A DNA stretch of 64,000 bases from Actinosynnema pretiosum (GTDB taxonomy: Bacteria > Actinomycetota > Actinomycetes > Mycobacteriales > Pseudonocardiaceae): positions 171,548-235,547 of the forward strand of contig NZ_JAMTCF010000003.1 in NCBI RefSeq assembly GCF_024171695.1. Reading direction: 5' to 3'. Within the stretch, counting starts at the first letter, position 1. Every line of letters starts with the position of its first letter. The position numbers were made by a program, and so were the translations under genes. Positions 27,359 to 35,608 of this stretch are shown piece after piece. The notes beneath the pieces are model-generated. The model was given only the letters and a program-made list of their open reading frames with translations, searched no databases and was not told the origin of the DNA.

Positions 27359-28000
27359 CTAGCGCCGGGCCGCCGCGGCCAGGTCCCTCATGCCGCGCTC
27401 CAGCTCGCCCACGACGGCCTCAGGCACCTCGTGGCCGCACACCGCGAGCCAGTTGGCCAGCATCCGGTGGCCGCCGTCGGTGAGCACCGACTCGGGGTGG
27501 AACTGGACGCCCTCGACGGGCAGCTCGCGGTGCCGCATCCCCATGACCACGCCGCCCTCGGTCCGGCAGGTCACCTCGAACTCGTCGGGGATCGTCTCCG
27601 GGAGCACGGTCAGCGAGTGGTAGCGGGTCGCGGTGAACGGCCGGGGCAGCCCGGCGAGCACGCCCGCGCCCTCGTGGGTCACCACCGACGTCTTGCCGTG
27701 CAGCAGCTCGGGCGCGAGGTCGACGGTCGCGCCCCACACCGCGCCGATGGCCTGGTGGCCGAGGCACACGCCGAACACCGGGACGCCCGAGTCCGCGCAC
27801 CAGCGGATGGCGTCCATGCTCCGACCGGCCCGCTGCGGCGTGCTGGGACCGGGGCTGATCAGCACTCCGCCCGCCGCCGCGACGTCCGAGGCCTCGACCT
27901 CGTCGTTGCGCTTGACCACGCACTCGGCGCCGAGCTGCGCCAGGTACTGGACGAGGTTGTAGACGAAGCTGTCGTAGTTGTCGACCACCAGCACGCGCAT
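27359..28000 (-). CDS. pabA: Glutamine amidotransferase, aminodeoxychorismate/anthranilate synthase component II
   Basis: 213 residues, class I glutamine amidotransferase. N-terminal VVDNYDSFVYNL, oxyanion motif SPGPSTP, nucleophile Cys in GVCLGHQ near residue 80 and the His-Glu pair in VQFHPES near 170. It releases ammonia for conversion of chorismate by a partner synthase. The partner is not in this window, so folate (PabA) versus tryptophan (TrpG) use is undecided; the mycobacterial counterpart at this locus is called trpG. Convergent with pknB. Confidence 0.9.
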   Translation of the reverse strand: MRVLVVDNYDSFVYNLVQYLAQLGAECVVKRNDEVEASDVAAAGGVLISPGPSTPQRAGRSMDAIRWCADSGVPVFGVCLGHQAIGAVWGATVDLAPELLHGKTSVVTHEGAGVLAGLPRPFTATRYHSLTVLPETIPDEFEVTCRTEGGVVMGMRHRELPVEGVQFHPESVLTDGGHRMLANWLAVCGHEVPEAVVGELERGMRDLAAAARR

Positions 28001-28042
28001 GGCGCCAGGGTAGCCGTGAGGAACCTCTCGCAGGTACTGAAC

Positions 28043-28061
28043 TAAGGCCCACCTAACCTTA
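28043..28061. promoter_or_regulatory. Putative iron box (IdeR/DmdR type) before fprA
   Basis: TAAGG-N9-CCTTA palindrome; on the minus strand it reads TAAGGTTAGGTGGGCCTTA, matching 13 of 19 positions of the IdeR/DmdR consensus TTAGGTTAGGCTAACCTAA. It ends four bases before the fprA start. Confidence 0.5.
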
Positions 28062-28065
28062 GGGT

Positions 28066-29412
28066 ATGAGTCGTTCCCTGCGCGTCGCCGTGGTCGGCGC
28101 GGGCCCCGCGGGCATCTACGCCGCCGACATCCTGACCAAGTCCGACGCCGAGGTCTCCATCGACCTGTTCGAGCGGATGCCCGCCCCGTACGGTCTGATC
28201 AGGTACGGCGTCGCTCCCGACCACCCCCGGATCAAGGGGATCGTCAACGCGCTGCAGAAGGTGCTCGACCGGCCGGAGATCCGCTTCTTCGGCAACGTCG
28301 AGTACGGCGTGGACGTGAAGCTGGAGGACCTGAGGCAGCACTACGACGCCGTGATCTTCTCGACCGGCGCCGAGAAGGACCGGGCGCTGGACGTGCCCGG
28401 CATCGAGCTCGACGGCAGCTACGGCGCCGCCGACTTCGTCTCCTGGTACGACGGCCACCCGGACGTGCCCCGGACCTGGCCCCTCACCGCCTCGCAGGTC
28501 GCCGTGCTCGGCGTCGGCAACGTCGCGCTGGACGTCGCCCGCGTGCTGGCCAAGACCGCCGACGAGCTGCTGACCACCGAGATCCCCGACAACGTCTACG
28601 AGGGCCTGAAGACCAGCCCCGTCACCGACGTGCACGTGTTCGGCCGCCGGGGCCCGGCGCAGGCGAAGTTCACCCCGCTGGAGCTGCGGGAGCTGGACCA
28701 CTCGCCCAACGTCGAGGTGATCGTGCACCCCGAGGGCATCGACTTCGACGAGGGCAGCATGGCCTCGATCCGGTCGAGCAAGCAGGTCGAGATGGTCGTG
28801 AAGACGCTGCAGGAGTGGGCGCTGCGCGACGTCGGCGACCGGCCCCGCAGGCTGCACCTGCACTTCCTGGAGGCCCCGGTCGAGGTGACCGGCGAGGACG
28901 GGAAGGTCGTCGGCCTGCGCACCGAGCGCATGGAGCTGGCGGGCGACGGCAACGTGAAGGGCACCGGCGAGTTCACCGACTGGCCGGTGCAGGCGGTGTA
29001 CCGGGCGGTGGGCTACCTGTCCACGAGCCTGGTCGACCTGCCGTTCGACACCGCGTCGGGCACGGTCCCGCACGCCGGGGGCCGCGTGGTCGACCTGGAC
29101 GAGCAGCCGCTGCCGGGCGTGTACGTCACCGGCTGGATCAAGCGCGGCCCGGTCGGCCTGATCGGCCACACCAAGGGCGACGCGCTGGAGACCGTCACGA
29201 ACCTGCTGGCGGACGCCGACGCGCTGCCCGCCTGCCAGTTCCCGGAGCCGGACGCGATCGTCCGGTTCCTGGAGCAGCGCGCCGTCCCGTTCACCACGGT
29301 GGAGGGCTGGTTGAAGCTGGACGCGCACGAGAAGGCGCTGGGCGCCGAGCGCGGTCGCGAGCGGGTCAAGGTCGTGGACCGGGAGGAGATGACCTCGGTC
29401 TCCCGGTCCTGA
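28066..29412 (+). CDS. fprA: FprA-type ferredoxin/adrenodoxin NADP+ reductase
   Basis: 448 residues, FAD flavoenzyme of the adrenodoxin-reductase family. FAD motif VVGAGPAGIYAADIL at 10-24, RYGVAPDHPRIKG near 47, NADP-binding VLGVGNVALDVAR near 146 and FGRRGPAQAKFTPLELRE. C-terminal GWIKRGPVGLIGHTKGDA is typical. It moves electrons between NADPH and ferredoxins, for example for P450s or iron metabolism. A putative iron-regulator box overlaps its leader. It is an insertion relative to the mycobacterial origin order. Confidence 0.93.
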   Translation: MSRSLRVAVVGAGPAGIYAADILTKSDAEVSIDLFERMPAPYGLIRYGVAPDHPRIKGIVNALQKVLDRPEIRFFGNVEYGVDVKLEDLRQHYDAVIFSTGAEKDRALDVPGIELDGSYGAADFVSWYDGHPDVPRTWPLTASQVAVLGVGNVALDVARVLAKTADELLTTEIPDNVYEGLKTSPVTDVHVFGRRGPAQAKFTPLELRELDHSPNVEVIVHPEGIDFDEGSMASIRSSKQVEMVVKTLQEWALRDVGDRPRRLHLHFLEAPVEVTGEDGKVVGLRTERMELAGDGNVKGTGEFTDWPVQAVYRAVGYLSTSLVDLPFDTASGTVPHAGGRVVDLDEQPLPGVYVTGWIKRGPVGLIGHTKGDALETVTNLLADADALPACQFPEPDAIVRFLEQRAVPFTTVEGWLKLDAHEKALGAERGRERVKVVDREEMTSVSRS

Positions 29413-29424
29413 CGGCCACGACCT

Positions 29425-29445
29425 GACCGCCGCGACCCGGCGGTC
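29425..29445. terminator. Short hairpin between convergent fprA and the sortase unit
   Basis: Arms GACCGCC and GGCGGTC with a seven-base loop, just after the fprA stop and touching the stop of the 52-aa gene. Modest stem, so a weak call. Confidence 0.4.
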
Positions 29446-29602
29446 ACTGCTCGGTCGTCACCTGGTTGAACGGGAGCATCGGCTCCGCCCAGGGGAAGAC
29501 GACGAACATCAGCAGCGCCACCACCCCGGCCGCCAGCAGGACGGCCTCGAGGACCCGAACCGGCAGGGGGCCGGGGAGGTGGCGCCAGATCCAGGAGTAC
29601 AC
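29444..29602 (-). CDS. Small single-pass membrane protein downstream of sortase
   Basis: 52 residues. GTG start with AAGGAG seven bases upstream, one base after the sortase stop codon. Aromatic/basic N-terminus (MYSWIWRHLPG), one hydrophobic helix (about 18-40, VLEAVLLAAGVVALLMFVVF) and a short acidic tail ending TTEQ. The tight coupling suggests co-production with the class E sortase, perhaps as an accessory or stabilising subunit. No domain recognised. Confidence 0.65.
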   Translation of the reverse strand: MYSWIWRHLPGPLPVRVLEAVLLAAGVVALLMFVVFPWAEPMLPFNQVTTEQ

Positions 29603-29603
29603 C

Positions 29604-30896
29604 TCACTGCTCCTTGAGCTCGGGGGGCAGGAAGCCGTCCGACTTCGGGTAGTGCTGGGCCAGCGACGCGTGCACGATCAGCCGCTGCTTGTCCGAGAAG
29701 CGCGGGTGGCACGTGGTCAGCGTCATCAGCGGCTTGAGCTGGTCGTCGGGGACCTCGGTCTCGTTGTACGGGACCTCGTTGATGACCTCGCCCGCCGAGG
29801 GCAGCACGATCTCCTGGCCCTGGGTCCTGGAGTACGCCCCGCTCAGCGGCACGACGTCCTTGCACCTCGGGTCGGACGCGCGGGAGGCCCACCCCGCGAC
29901 CTCGCTGTTCTTCGGCAGCATCCGGTAGACGAACCAGGACGTCTGGGTCTCCACCACGATCGCGTCGCACGAGTTGAGCAGGTCGAGGTCGTTGAACGGC
30001 GAGCCCTTGCCGACCCGGTGCCCCGCGACCGCGAAGTTGCCCTTCTCCCCCGGCAGGGCGGTGCCCTTGTAGTGGCCGGGACCGGTCTCCAGGTCCTTGT
30101 CGGTGGTGCCCTCGACGATGGAGAACTTGTAGTCCGCCCCGAACACCGGGATGTAGATCTTCGCGAACGCCTTGCCGTCGAGCAGGTCGTACTTGACCTC
30201 GCGCTGCGGGTCGGCCGCGACGGTGTTCGAGTCCTTCCACTCCTCGTCCAGCGCGGACGTGACGTCGTCCTGCTTGCCCGCGGAGATCAGGTCGGTGACG
30301 TAGACCTCGTAGACCACGAACAGCAGCACGACGAGGCCGAGCGTGATCAGCGCCTCACCGGTGCCCCGCACGACCTTGCGCAGCGGGCCCTCGGGCGGGT
30401 AGTCCGGCTCGTGCCGGTCCGCCCCGGCGCCCTCGTCGAGGTCGTCGTGGTCGAGGTCGTCCTGCGGGTCCTCGTAGTCGTCCCGGTCGCCCGCGAACCT
30501 GGGGATGACCTCCGTGGGAGGCTCGACGGGCCTGCGCGGCGCCCGGTGGCGCGGCGGGGCGACGGGCCGTCCCGGCGCCGGGGGGAGGCTGTGCCCCACG
30601 GGTTGCGCGTACTGCGTCGGCGCGTCGCCGACCGGCCGCAGCACCTGCGTCGCCTCGTCCTGGGGCGGGCGCTGCTGGGAGTGCCGGGGACCGCGCGGCG
30701 CAGGCCGGGGGCCTTGCGGCTGGCGCGCGACCTGGGTGGTCGGCTGCGGCGCGGACCAACCGCCCTGGGGCGGGGTCGGCGGCGGGCCGCCTGGTCTGCC
30801 ACCGGACGCCTGCGGGGCTGGGTACGGCCTCGGGCGCTGAGCGTGCGGCGGCTGTCCCGACGGTCCGCCGCGCGTCGCGGGCGGGTCGAAGCTCAC
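29604..30896 (-). CDS. srtE: Class E sortase
   Basis: 430 residues from GTG 30896 (GGGAGG upstream). Long disordered Pro/Gln/Arg-rich cytosolic leader (about 1-150) with an acidic stretch, one membrane helix (about 185-207, TLGLVVLLFVVYEVYV), then the sortase domain (about 240-425). Catalytic His in FAVAGHRVG, Cys in MTLTTCHPRF, Arg in SDKQRLIVHA. Class E enzymes of actinomycetes anchor LAxTG-type proteins to peptidoglycan. No substrate with such a signal is visible here. A small membrane protein follows. Confidence 0.9.
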   Translation of the reverse strand: MSFDPPATRGGPSGQPPHAQRPRPYPAPQASGGRPGGPPPTPPQGGWSAPQPTTQVARQPQGPRPAPRGPRHSQQRPPQDEATQVLRPVGDAPTQYAQPVGHSLPPAPGRPVAPPRHRAPRRPVEPPTEVIPRFAGDRDDYEDPQDDLDHDDLDEGAGADRHEPDYPPEGPLRKVVRGTGEALITLGLVVLLFVVYEVYVTDLISAGKQDDVTSALDEEWKDSNTVAADPQREVKYDLLDGKAFAKIYIPVFGADYKFSIVEGTTDKDLETGPGHYKGTALPGEKGNFAVAGHRVGKGSPFNDLDLLNSCDAIVVETQTSWFVYRMLPKNSEVAGWASRASDPRCKDVVPLSGAYSRTQGQEIVLPSAGEVINEVPYNETEVPDDQLKPLMTLTTCHPRFSDKQRLIVHASLAQHYPKSDGFLPPELKEQ

Positions 30897-31034
30897 CTGA
30901 GAAACCTCCCGGCCATGACTCCAGTCCAGCACAGTGCTTCTAGGACCTGCTCGGTTACGTTAACGTGTTCCCCCAGCGGTGGGCGTTAACTGACGCGCCC
31001 ACCCAGGCCTATCCACCGTCAGGCGAGGACAGCC

Positions 31035-31301
31035 ATGCCCAAGTCCAAGGTCCGCAAGAAGGCCGTCTACACGGCGCCTGCCGATCGACGCACCCCGGTG
31101 AAGGTCAAGGCAGCAGGTCCTTCGCACCCGTTCTACATCACGGTGATGCTGGGTGTCATGCTGCTCGGCCTCGCCTGGCTGGTGGTCAACTACATCGCGG
31201 GCGAGAAGATCCCGGTGATGATGGACCTCGGGTCGTGGAACTTCGGCATCGGCTTCGCGCTGATCATCGTCGGCCTGCTGATGACGATGCGCTGGCGCTG
31301 A
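31035..31301 (+). CDS. crgA: CrgA cell-division regulator
   Basis: 88 residues. Starts [13 protein letters not shown], basic cytosolic N-terminus, then two membrane helices (about 35-53 and 70-85) joined by [13 protein letters not shown], the family layout. CrgA interacts with FtsZ, FtsI and FtsQ and coordinates septum formation in sporulating and mycelial actinomycetes. Monocistronic with a strong hairpin after it. Confidence 0.96.
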   Translation: MPKSKVRKKAVYTAPADRRTPVKVKAAGPSHPFYITVMLGVMLLGLAWLVVNYIAGEKIPVMMDLGSWNFGIGFALIIVGLLMTMRWR

Positions 31302-31326
31302 CCGGTCGACGCGGGACAGCTCTCCG

Positions 31327-31359
31327 GAGGGGCCGGGCGCACTGCGCGCCCGGCCCCTC
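31327..31359 (+). terminator. Terminator after crgA
   Basis: Perfect 14-base stem GAGGGGCCGGGCGC / GCGCCCGGCCCCTC with ACTGC loop. Confidence 0.85.
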
Positions 31360-31443
31360 TCGCGTGTCCGGCCCGGCCTGACCGGGTGAACAGCGGGTGA
31401 CCGGAGCGCACGGTCGCAAGTCATCCCCAATGGGGACAACTCC

Positions 31444-31501
31444 TGTGGATAACTTTGCGCCAAAACGCACAAGCCCCGGTCCAGGGCGGGAGTTGTCCAC
31501 A
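31444..31501. promoter_or_regulatory. Two DnaA boxes upstream of the PH-like gene
   Basis: TGTGGATAA at 31444-31452 (reverse of TTATCCACA) and TTGTCCACA at 31493-31501, both perfect. They face each other in the leader of the next gene, about 15 kb from oriC. Confidence 0.7.
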
Positions 31502-31533
31502 GCCCCGTCTCGGAGTGCGGGACACTCACGGGT

Positions 31534-31956
31534 GTGACGTCACCTCCGCCCACCCGGTCCTGGGCCACGAATCCCGCGTTCGTGGCCCTCGCGGGAGCAC
31601 TGGCCGTAATCGTGCTGGTGCTGCTGCTCATGTCCCCCGACGCCCCCTCCCGCGTGATGCTCGGCCTCGCCGTCGCGCTGCTGGGGTGGATGTCCCTGCA
31701 GGGCGCGCTGGTACGCCCCAGGCTGGCCGTTGATGAGACGGGTCTGACCGTGCGCGGGTTGCGCCGGGAGCACCACATGGCCTGGCACGAGGTGAAGGTG
31801 CGCCTGCAGAGCACCCGCAGGCTGGGGCGCGTGGTGCGGACCCTGGAGCTGGACTGGGAGCGCGGCGAGCAGGAGCGCCTGGTGGTGCTCACCCAGCTCG
31901 ACCTGGGCGCCGACCCGCAGGACGTGGCCGAGGTGCTGCACGCGCTGCGGCCGTGA
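31534..31956 (+). CDS. PH-domain-like small membrane protein
   Basis: 140 residues from GTG 31534. Two membrane helices (about 15-32 and 37-55), then a soluble C-terminal domain with LAVDETGLTVRGLRREHHMAW-like beta-strands (shortened here) and LELDWERGEQERLVVL, resembling bacterial PH-like domains. The same type of gene lies between crgA and ppiA in mycobacteria. Function unknown. DnaA boxes lie on both sides. Confidence 0.8.
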   Translation: MTSPPPTRSWATNPAFVALAGALAVIVLVLLLMSPDAPSRVMLGLAVALLGWMSLQGALVRPRLAVDETGLTVRGLRREHHMAWHEVKVRLQSTRRLGRVVRTLELDWERGEQERLVVLTQLDLGADPQDVAEVLHALRP

Positions 31957-32048
31957 CCCGCTCGGCCCGATCAAGACCCGCCCCGGACGGGTGAGCGTCG
32001 AGTGGCGCTCATCACCGTCCCCGGTATTCCACAGGTTCCGCTCCCACC

Positions 32049-32057
32049 TGTGGACAA
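32049..32057 (-). promoter_or_regulatory. DnaA box downstream of the PH-like gene
   Basis: TGTGGACAA, the reverse complement of the actinobacterial consensus TTGTCCACA, in the convergent region with the rhomboid gene. Confidence 0.6.
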
Positions 32058-32185
32058 CTGCCCCGCCGCGCCCGGCCGACCCGGCTGGGCGCGGTCGGGC
32101 CGGGGGCGACACCCCCGACCCCCGATCCCGCTTCAGGTGAACTTCCGGTGCTCCGGCCGTCGGGGTCCCGAACCCCTCGCGGGGC

Positions 32186-33082
32186 TCAGCCCACGAGCAC
32201 GGCGGTGCGGACGACGGTGAGCACGACCAGCGCGACGGCGAACGCCGCGACCGACCCGAGCTGCCACTTCGCCTGGTTCGGCCCGCGCGGCGCGTAGACC
32301 AGCGCCGCGGTGACCGCCGCGCCGACCGCGATGCCGCCCAGGTGCCCGAGGATCGAGATGTTGGGCAGCGAGAAGCTCAGGAACACGTTGATGGCGATGA
32401 CCGCCAGCACCGGCGTGGCGTTGAGCCGCCGCCTGAGCAGCACGACGAGCAGGGAGCCCATCAGGCCGTAGATGGCCCCCGAGGCGCCCGCCGTGATGGA
32501 GACGACCTCCTCGAACAGGTACACGGCCGCGCTGCCGCCCAGCAGGGACACCAGGTAGACCGCGAGGAACCTGACCCGCCCGAGGACGGGCTCCAGGTCG
32601 CGCCCGAGGATGTACAGCGAGGCCATGTTGAGGCCGATGTGCGTGATGCCCAGGTGCAGGAAGCCCGAGGTGACCAGCCGCCACCACTCGCCGACGGCGA
32701 CGAAGTAGGGGACGAGCGCCCCCTCCTGGGTCACGGCGCTCTGGAAGACGTCCCGGTCGGTCACGCCGCCGCCCAGGTAGGCGGTCAGCGCGAACAGCGC
32801 GAGGTTGATGCCGATGAGCACGGGGACCACGAGGAGCCCGCGCCCGGTCGAGGCGTGCGTCGAGCCCGCCACCGTGCGGGCCTGCCTCGTGGTGCGGACC
32901 CCCTCGGTGACGCAGTCGACGCACTGGAAGCCCACGGCCGCCTCGCGCAGGCAGTCGGGACAGGCGGGGCGCTCGCACCGCGCGCACAGCAGGCCGGTGG
33001 CCCGATCGGGGTGTCGCACGCAGGCCGCTTGGCCTGGTTGCGCCCCGATCGGGCCGCCGGGTGGAACCGGAGTGCCTGCCAC
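32186..33082 (-). CDS. Rhomboid-family intramembrane serine protease with N-terminal zinc-finger-like module
   Basis: 298 residues. The N-terminal 65 residues hold a Cys/His cluster (CVRHPDRATGLLCARCERPA, then CPDCL and CVDCV), a likely zinc ribbon or B-box. Six or seven membrane helices follow with HLGITHIGLNMASLYILG, the catalytic Ser in GASGAIYGLMGS and His in GHLGGIAVGA. Cleaves transmembrane substrates; the substrate is unknown. The GTG overlaps the last base region of the cyclophilin stop, so the two are probably co-transcribed. Confidence 0.92.
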   Translation of the reverse strand: MAGTPVPPGGPIGAQPGQAACVRHPDRATGLLCARCERPACPDCLREAAVGFQCVDCVTEGVRTTRQARTVAGSTHASTGRGLLVVPVLIGINLALFALTAYLGGGVTDRDVFQSAVTQEGALVPYFVAVGEWWRLVTSGFLHLGITHIGLNMASLYILGRDLEPVLGRVRFLAVYLVSLLGGSAAVYLFEEVVSITAGASGAIYGLMGSLLVVLLRRRLNATPVLAVIAINVFLSFSLPNISILGHLGGIAVGAAVTAALVYAPRGPNQAKWQLGSVAAFAVALVVLTVVRTAVLVG

Positions 33083-33630
33083 TAGGCCTTCTCGATCGTG
33101 ACCTTCTCGATGACGACGTCGTTGACCGGGCGGTCACCCGCACCGGTCGGACCGTTCTCGATCTTGTCGACGACGCCGCGGGACTCCTGGTCGGCGACCT
33201 CGCCGAAGATCGTGTGCTTGAAGTTCAGCCACGAGGTCGGGGCGACCGTGATGAAGAACTGGGAGCCGTTGGTGTTGGCCCCGGCGTTCGCCATCGCCAG
33301 CAGGTAGGGGCGGTCGAACTTGAGCTCCGGGTGGAACTCGTCGGCGAACTTGTAACCGGGGCCGCCGCGACCGGTGCCCGTGGGGTCACCGCCCTGCAGC
33401 ATGAAGCCTGCGATGACCCGGTGGAAGATCGCACCGTCGTAGAAGGGCCCGCTGGCCTCGCCCTTCGCGTTGGCTTCGGTGTACGCCTTCGTGCCCTCGG
33501 CGAGGCCCACGAAGTTCGCCACCGTCTTGGGGGCGTGGTCGGGGAAAAGGTTGATCTTGATGACGCCCTGCGAGGTGTGCAGGGTCGCCGTCACCTTGCG
33601 CCCGACGAGCGATTCGTTGCTGTCTGCCAC
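33082..33630 (-). CDS. ppiA: Cyclophilin-type peptidyl-prolyl cis-trans isomerase
   Basis: 182 residues from GTG 33630; longer starts add a leader unlike the family. Cyclophilin core: [19 protein letters not shown] and [20 protein letters not shown], with HTIFGEVAD. No signal peptide, so cytosolic. Catalyses X-Pro isomerisation during folding. This is the ppiA position of the conserved origin neighbourhood. One base overlaps the rhomboid gene. Confidence 0.95.
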   Translation of the reverse strand: MADSNESLVGRKVTATLHTSQGVIKINLFPDHAPKTVANFVGLAEGTKAYTEANAKGEASGPFYDGAIFHRVIAGFMLQGGDPTGTGRGGPGYKFADEFHPELKFDRPYLLAMANAGANTNGSQFFITVAPTSWLNFKHTIFGEVADQESRGVVDKIENGPTGAGDRPVNDVVIEKVTIEKA

Positions 33631-33724
33631 CTCCCCATCGTGCCATCTACCGGCGCTGTGGTTGGGGAAGGGGCAGGATGGGTATTGCCGAAATGTGACT
33701 GTCCGACAGCTTGTGGAGCGCGAT

Positions 33725-34330
33725 ATGGATGAGGTAGACGCCATGACCCGAGCAGGCGAGTCGGCGGGCAGGGCAGTGGGAACGGGTCTCCGCGCCGCCC
33801 GCCGGGGAGCGGTTCGCGCTGGTCACGCCAGCGCTGACGCCGCAGCTCAGTGGGCGGGGAAGCTCGAGGGCAAGCTCGCCGAGCGCGGGGTGACCGCCGA
33901 CCACGTGCGCGGCGTCGTCGCCGATCGCGCCGGCCTGCTCGTCGAGCGTGCCGAGCAGGTGGAGAAGCAGACCAGGCGCAGCCGCCGCAAGCTCGCCAAG
34001 AGGGCCAAGGCGGTCCGCAAGGACGTGGCGAAGGCCACCGAGCGGGCCCGCAAGGAGGCCGGTGTCCGCGCCAAGGACATCCGCAAGGCGGCGAAGCAGG
34101 CGCGCAAGGAGTTCGGCAAGCCCCAGAAGTCCTCGCGCAAGTGGCCCTGGGTGCTCGGCCTGCTCGCCGCGGGCGCGGTCGCGGGCTGGGCGGCGCTGAA
34201 CAAGCGCCCGCAGGAGGTGCTCCTGGAGGAGGAGGCCCCCGTGCACCCGCTGAACGGCGACATCCCGTACTCCGGCTCGTCCGACCGGGACGCCGCGTCC
34301 CGCAACGGCCGGGTCACCGAGCGGAGCTGA
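33725..34330 (+). CDS. Lys/Ala-rich protein with one membrane anchor
   Basis: 201 residues. ATG 33725 has GGAG seven bases upstream. Residues 1-145 are helical and strongly basic, with coiled-coil spacing and repeated K/R-A patterns ([34 protein letters not shown]), recalling the basic tails of actinobacterial HU/histone-like proteins. A single helix [19 protein letters not shown] (about 150-170) then precedes an acidic C-terminus. No recognised domain. DNA or ribosome binding at the membrane is conceivable but unproven. Confidence 0.7.
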   Translation: MDEVDAMTRAGESAGRAVGTGLRAARRGAVRAGHASADAAAQWAGKLEGKLAERGVTADHVRGVVADRAGLLVERAEQVEKQTRRSRRKLAKRAKAVRKDVAKATERARKEAGVRAKDIRKAAKQARKEFGKPQKSSRKWPWVLGLLAAGAVAGWAALNKRPQEVLLEEEAPVHPLNGDIPYSGSSDRDAASRNGRVTERS

Positions 34331-34355
34331 CGCCCCGAACCCACCACGAACCGCG

Positions 34356-34389
34356 AGCGCCCGCCCTCCAAAGCAGGGGGACGGGCGCT
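34356..34389 (+). terminator. Hairpin after the Lys/Ala-rich gene
   Basis: AGCGCCCG (34356-34363) pairs with CGGGCGCT (34382-34389), extended by CCC/GGG; convergent with the lipoprotein gene. Confidence 0.6.
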
Positions 34390-34412
34390 TCGCGCGTTCC
34401 GGGCGGCCCGGC

Positions 34413-34958
34413 TCAGCCCGCCAGGCCCTGGACGACCAGCTTGGCGATCTGCTTCGCCTTGATGGTCTGCTTCTGGTTGCTGGTGATGACGACGGCGTCC
34501 CCGGCCTTGGCGACCGCGTAGACGGCGCCCGCGTCGGTGGCCATCGACCCGCCCTCCCAGCCCGCGGGCTCGGTGGCGGGGTTGGAATCGGCGATCGGGG
34601 CCGCCTCGTTGACCAACGCCTTGGCCGTTGTGGCGTCACCCCGGTACACCCGAACGGTCAACTGGATCTCAGTCGCGTTCGCGTAGAAGAAGCACGCGGG
34701 ATTCGTCTTGTCGCTCGACAGCATCACCTTGGGCACGAGCTGCCCGTTGGCTTGAGCGACCTCGGACTTGTCCAGATAGGGGCAGGTGCCCTCGACCGCC
34801 GGTTCGGGCGCCGGGGGCGGCCCGCTGGGCGTGGAGGACGTGGTGACCTGCGTGGACGCGGGCTGGGATGCCTGCGCCGAGGTCCCACCGGGGCTTTCCT
34901 GACCCCCGCACGCGGTGAGCGCGCCGAGGATCAGCAGGGAGGGCAGCAGTCGCTTCAT
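34413..34958 (-). CDS. Secreted lipoprotein (DUF2020/DUF3558-like)
   Basis: 181 residues. Lipobox LTACGG at residues 15-20 after MKRLLPSLLILGA, so the cysteine is probably acylated. A Ser/Thr/Pro linker (about 25-60) leads to a globular domain beginning GTCPYLDKSEVAQANGQ with a second cysteine in NPACFFYANATEIQL, and ending KAGDAVVITSNQKQTIKAKQ. Pattern resembles actinobacterial DUF2020-type domains; assignment by memory. Extracytoplasmic, function unknown. Confidence 0.8.
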   Translation of the reverse strand: MKRLLPSLLILGALTACGGQESPGGTSAQASQPASTQVTTSSTPSGPPPAPEPAVEGTCPYLDKSEVAQANGQLVPKVMLSSDKTNPACFFYANATEIQLTVRVYRGDATTAKALVNEAAPIADSNPATEPAGWEGGSMATDAGAVYAVAKAGDAVVITSNQKQTIKAKQIAKLVVQGLAG

Positions 34959-35094
34959 GGCGCGGCAAGTCAACCAGATCGCCGACAGACCCCAGACAGC
35001 GAATCGACAGCGTGACGATCTAGGCACGTAACGTGAAGACCGTTAGCTTGTCCTTACCTGCCACTCGCCCCTGCCAAGTGAGGACTGAATCGAA

Positions 35095-35526
35095 ATGAGC
35101 TTGTTGGATCGAGGTCGAGAGCAGATCCTCTCGGTCTTCCGGATCGTGATCGCCTTCTTCATGATCTGCCACGGAGCCCAGAAGGTCTTCGGCGTCCTGG
35201 GCGGCAAGGGCGGCTTCTCGCCCCTGAACTGGCCCTCGGGCCCCGCGGGCCTCATCGAGGTCATCGGCGGCGTGCTCGTCCTGATCGGCCTCTGGACCCG
35301 CGTGGCGTCGATCATCGTCTCCGGCGCCATGGCCTACGCCTACTTCGTCGTCCACCAGCCGATGGGCCTGCTCCCCATCGAGAACAAGGGCGAACTGGCC
35401 GCGGTCTACTCGTGGGCCTTCCTGCTCCTGGCCTTCACGGGTCCGGGCGTCTGGGCGGTGGACACCATCCTGGCCTCCAGGAAGCGGAGCACCGAGAACC
35501 GAGAGCTGGCGAACGCGGCGGCCTGA
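35095..35526 (+). CDS. DoxX-family membrane protein
   Basis: 143 residues, four membrane helices. Opening helix FRIVIAFFMICHGAQKVFG, then SGPAGLIEVIGGVLVLIGLW and the DoxX-type spacing throughout. Members are linked to thiosulfate:quinone oxidation or, in mycobacteria, to a membrane oxidoreductase complex with SodA and SseA; neither partner is nearby. Monocistronic with a strong terminator. Confidence 0.88.
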   Translation: MSLLDRGREQILSVFRIVIAFFMICHGAQKVFGVLGGKGGFSPLNWPSGPAGLIEVIGGVLVLIGLWTRVASIIVSGAMAYAYFVVHQPMGLLPIENKGELAAVYSWAFLLLAFTGPGVWAVDTILASRKRSTENRELANAAA

Positions 35527-35574
35527 CCGCGACTACCTCAGCACCAACTGACAAGGGCGTCAGCAAGGAACCAG

Positions 35575-35608
35575 GGGCCCGCACCCTCCCGGCCGGGGGT
35601 GCGGGCCC
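35575..35608 (+). terminator. Terminator after the DoxX gene
   Basis: GGGCCCGCACCC (35575-35586) and GGGTGCGGGCCC (35597-35608), ten-base loop, followed by TTCC. Confidence 0.85.
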
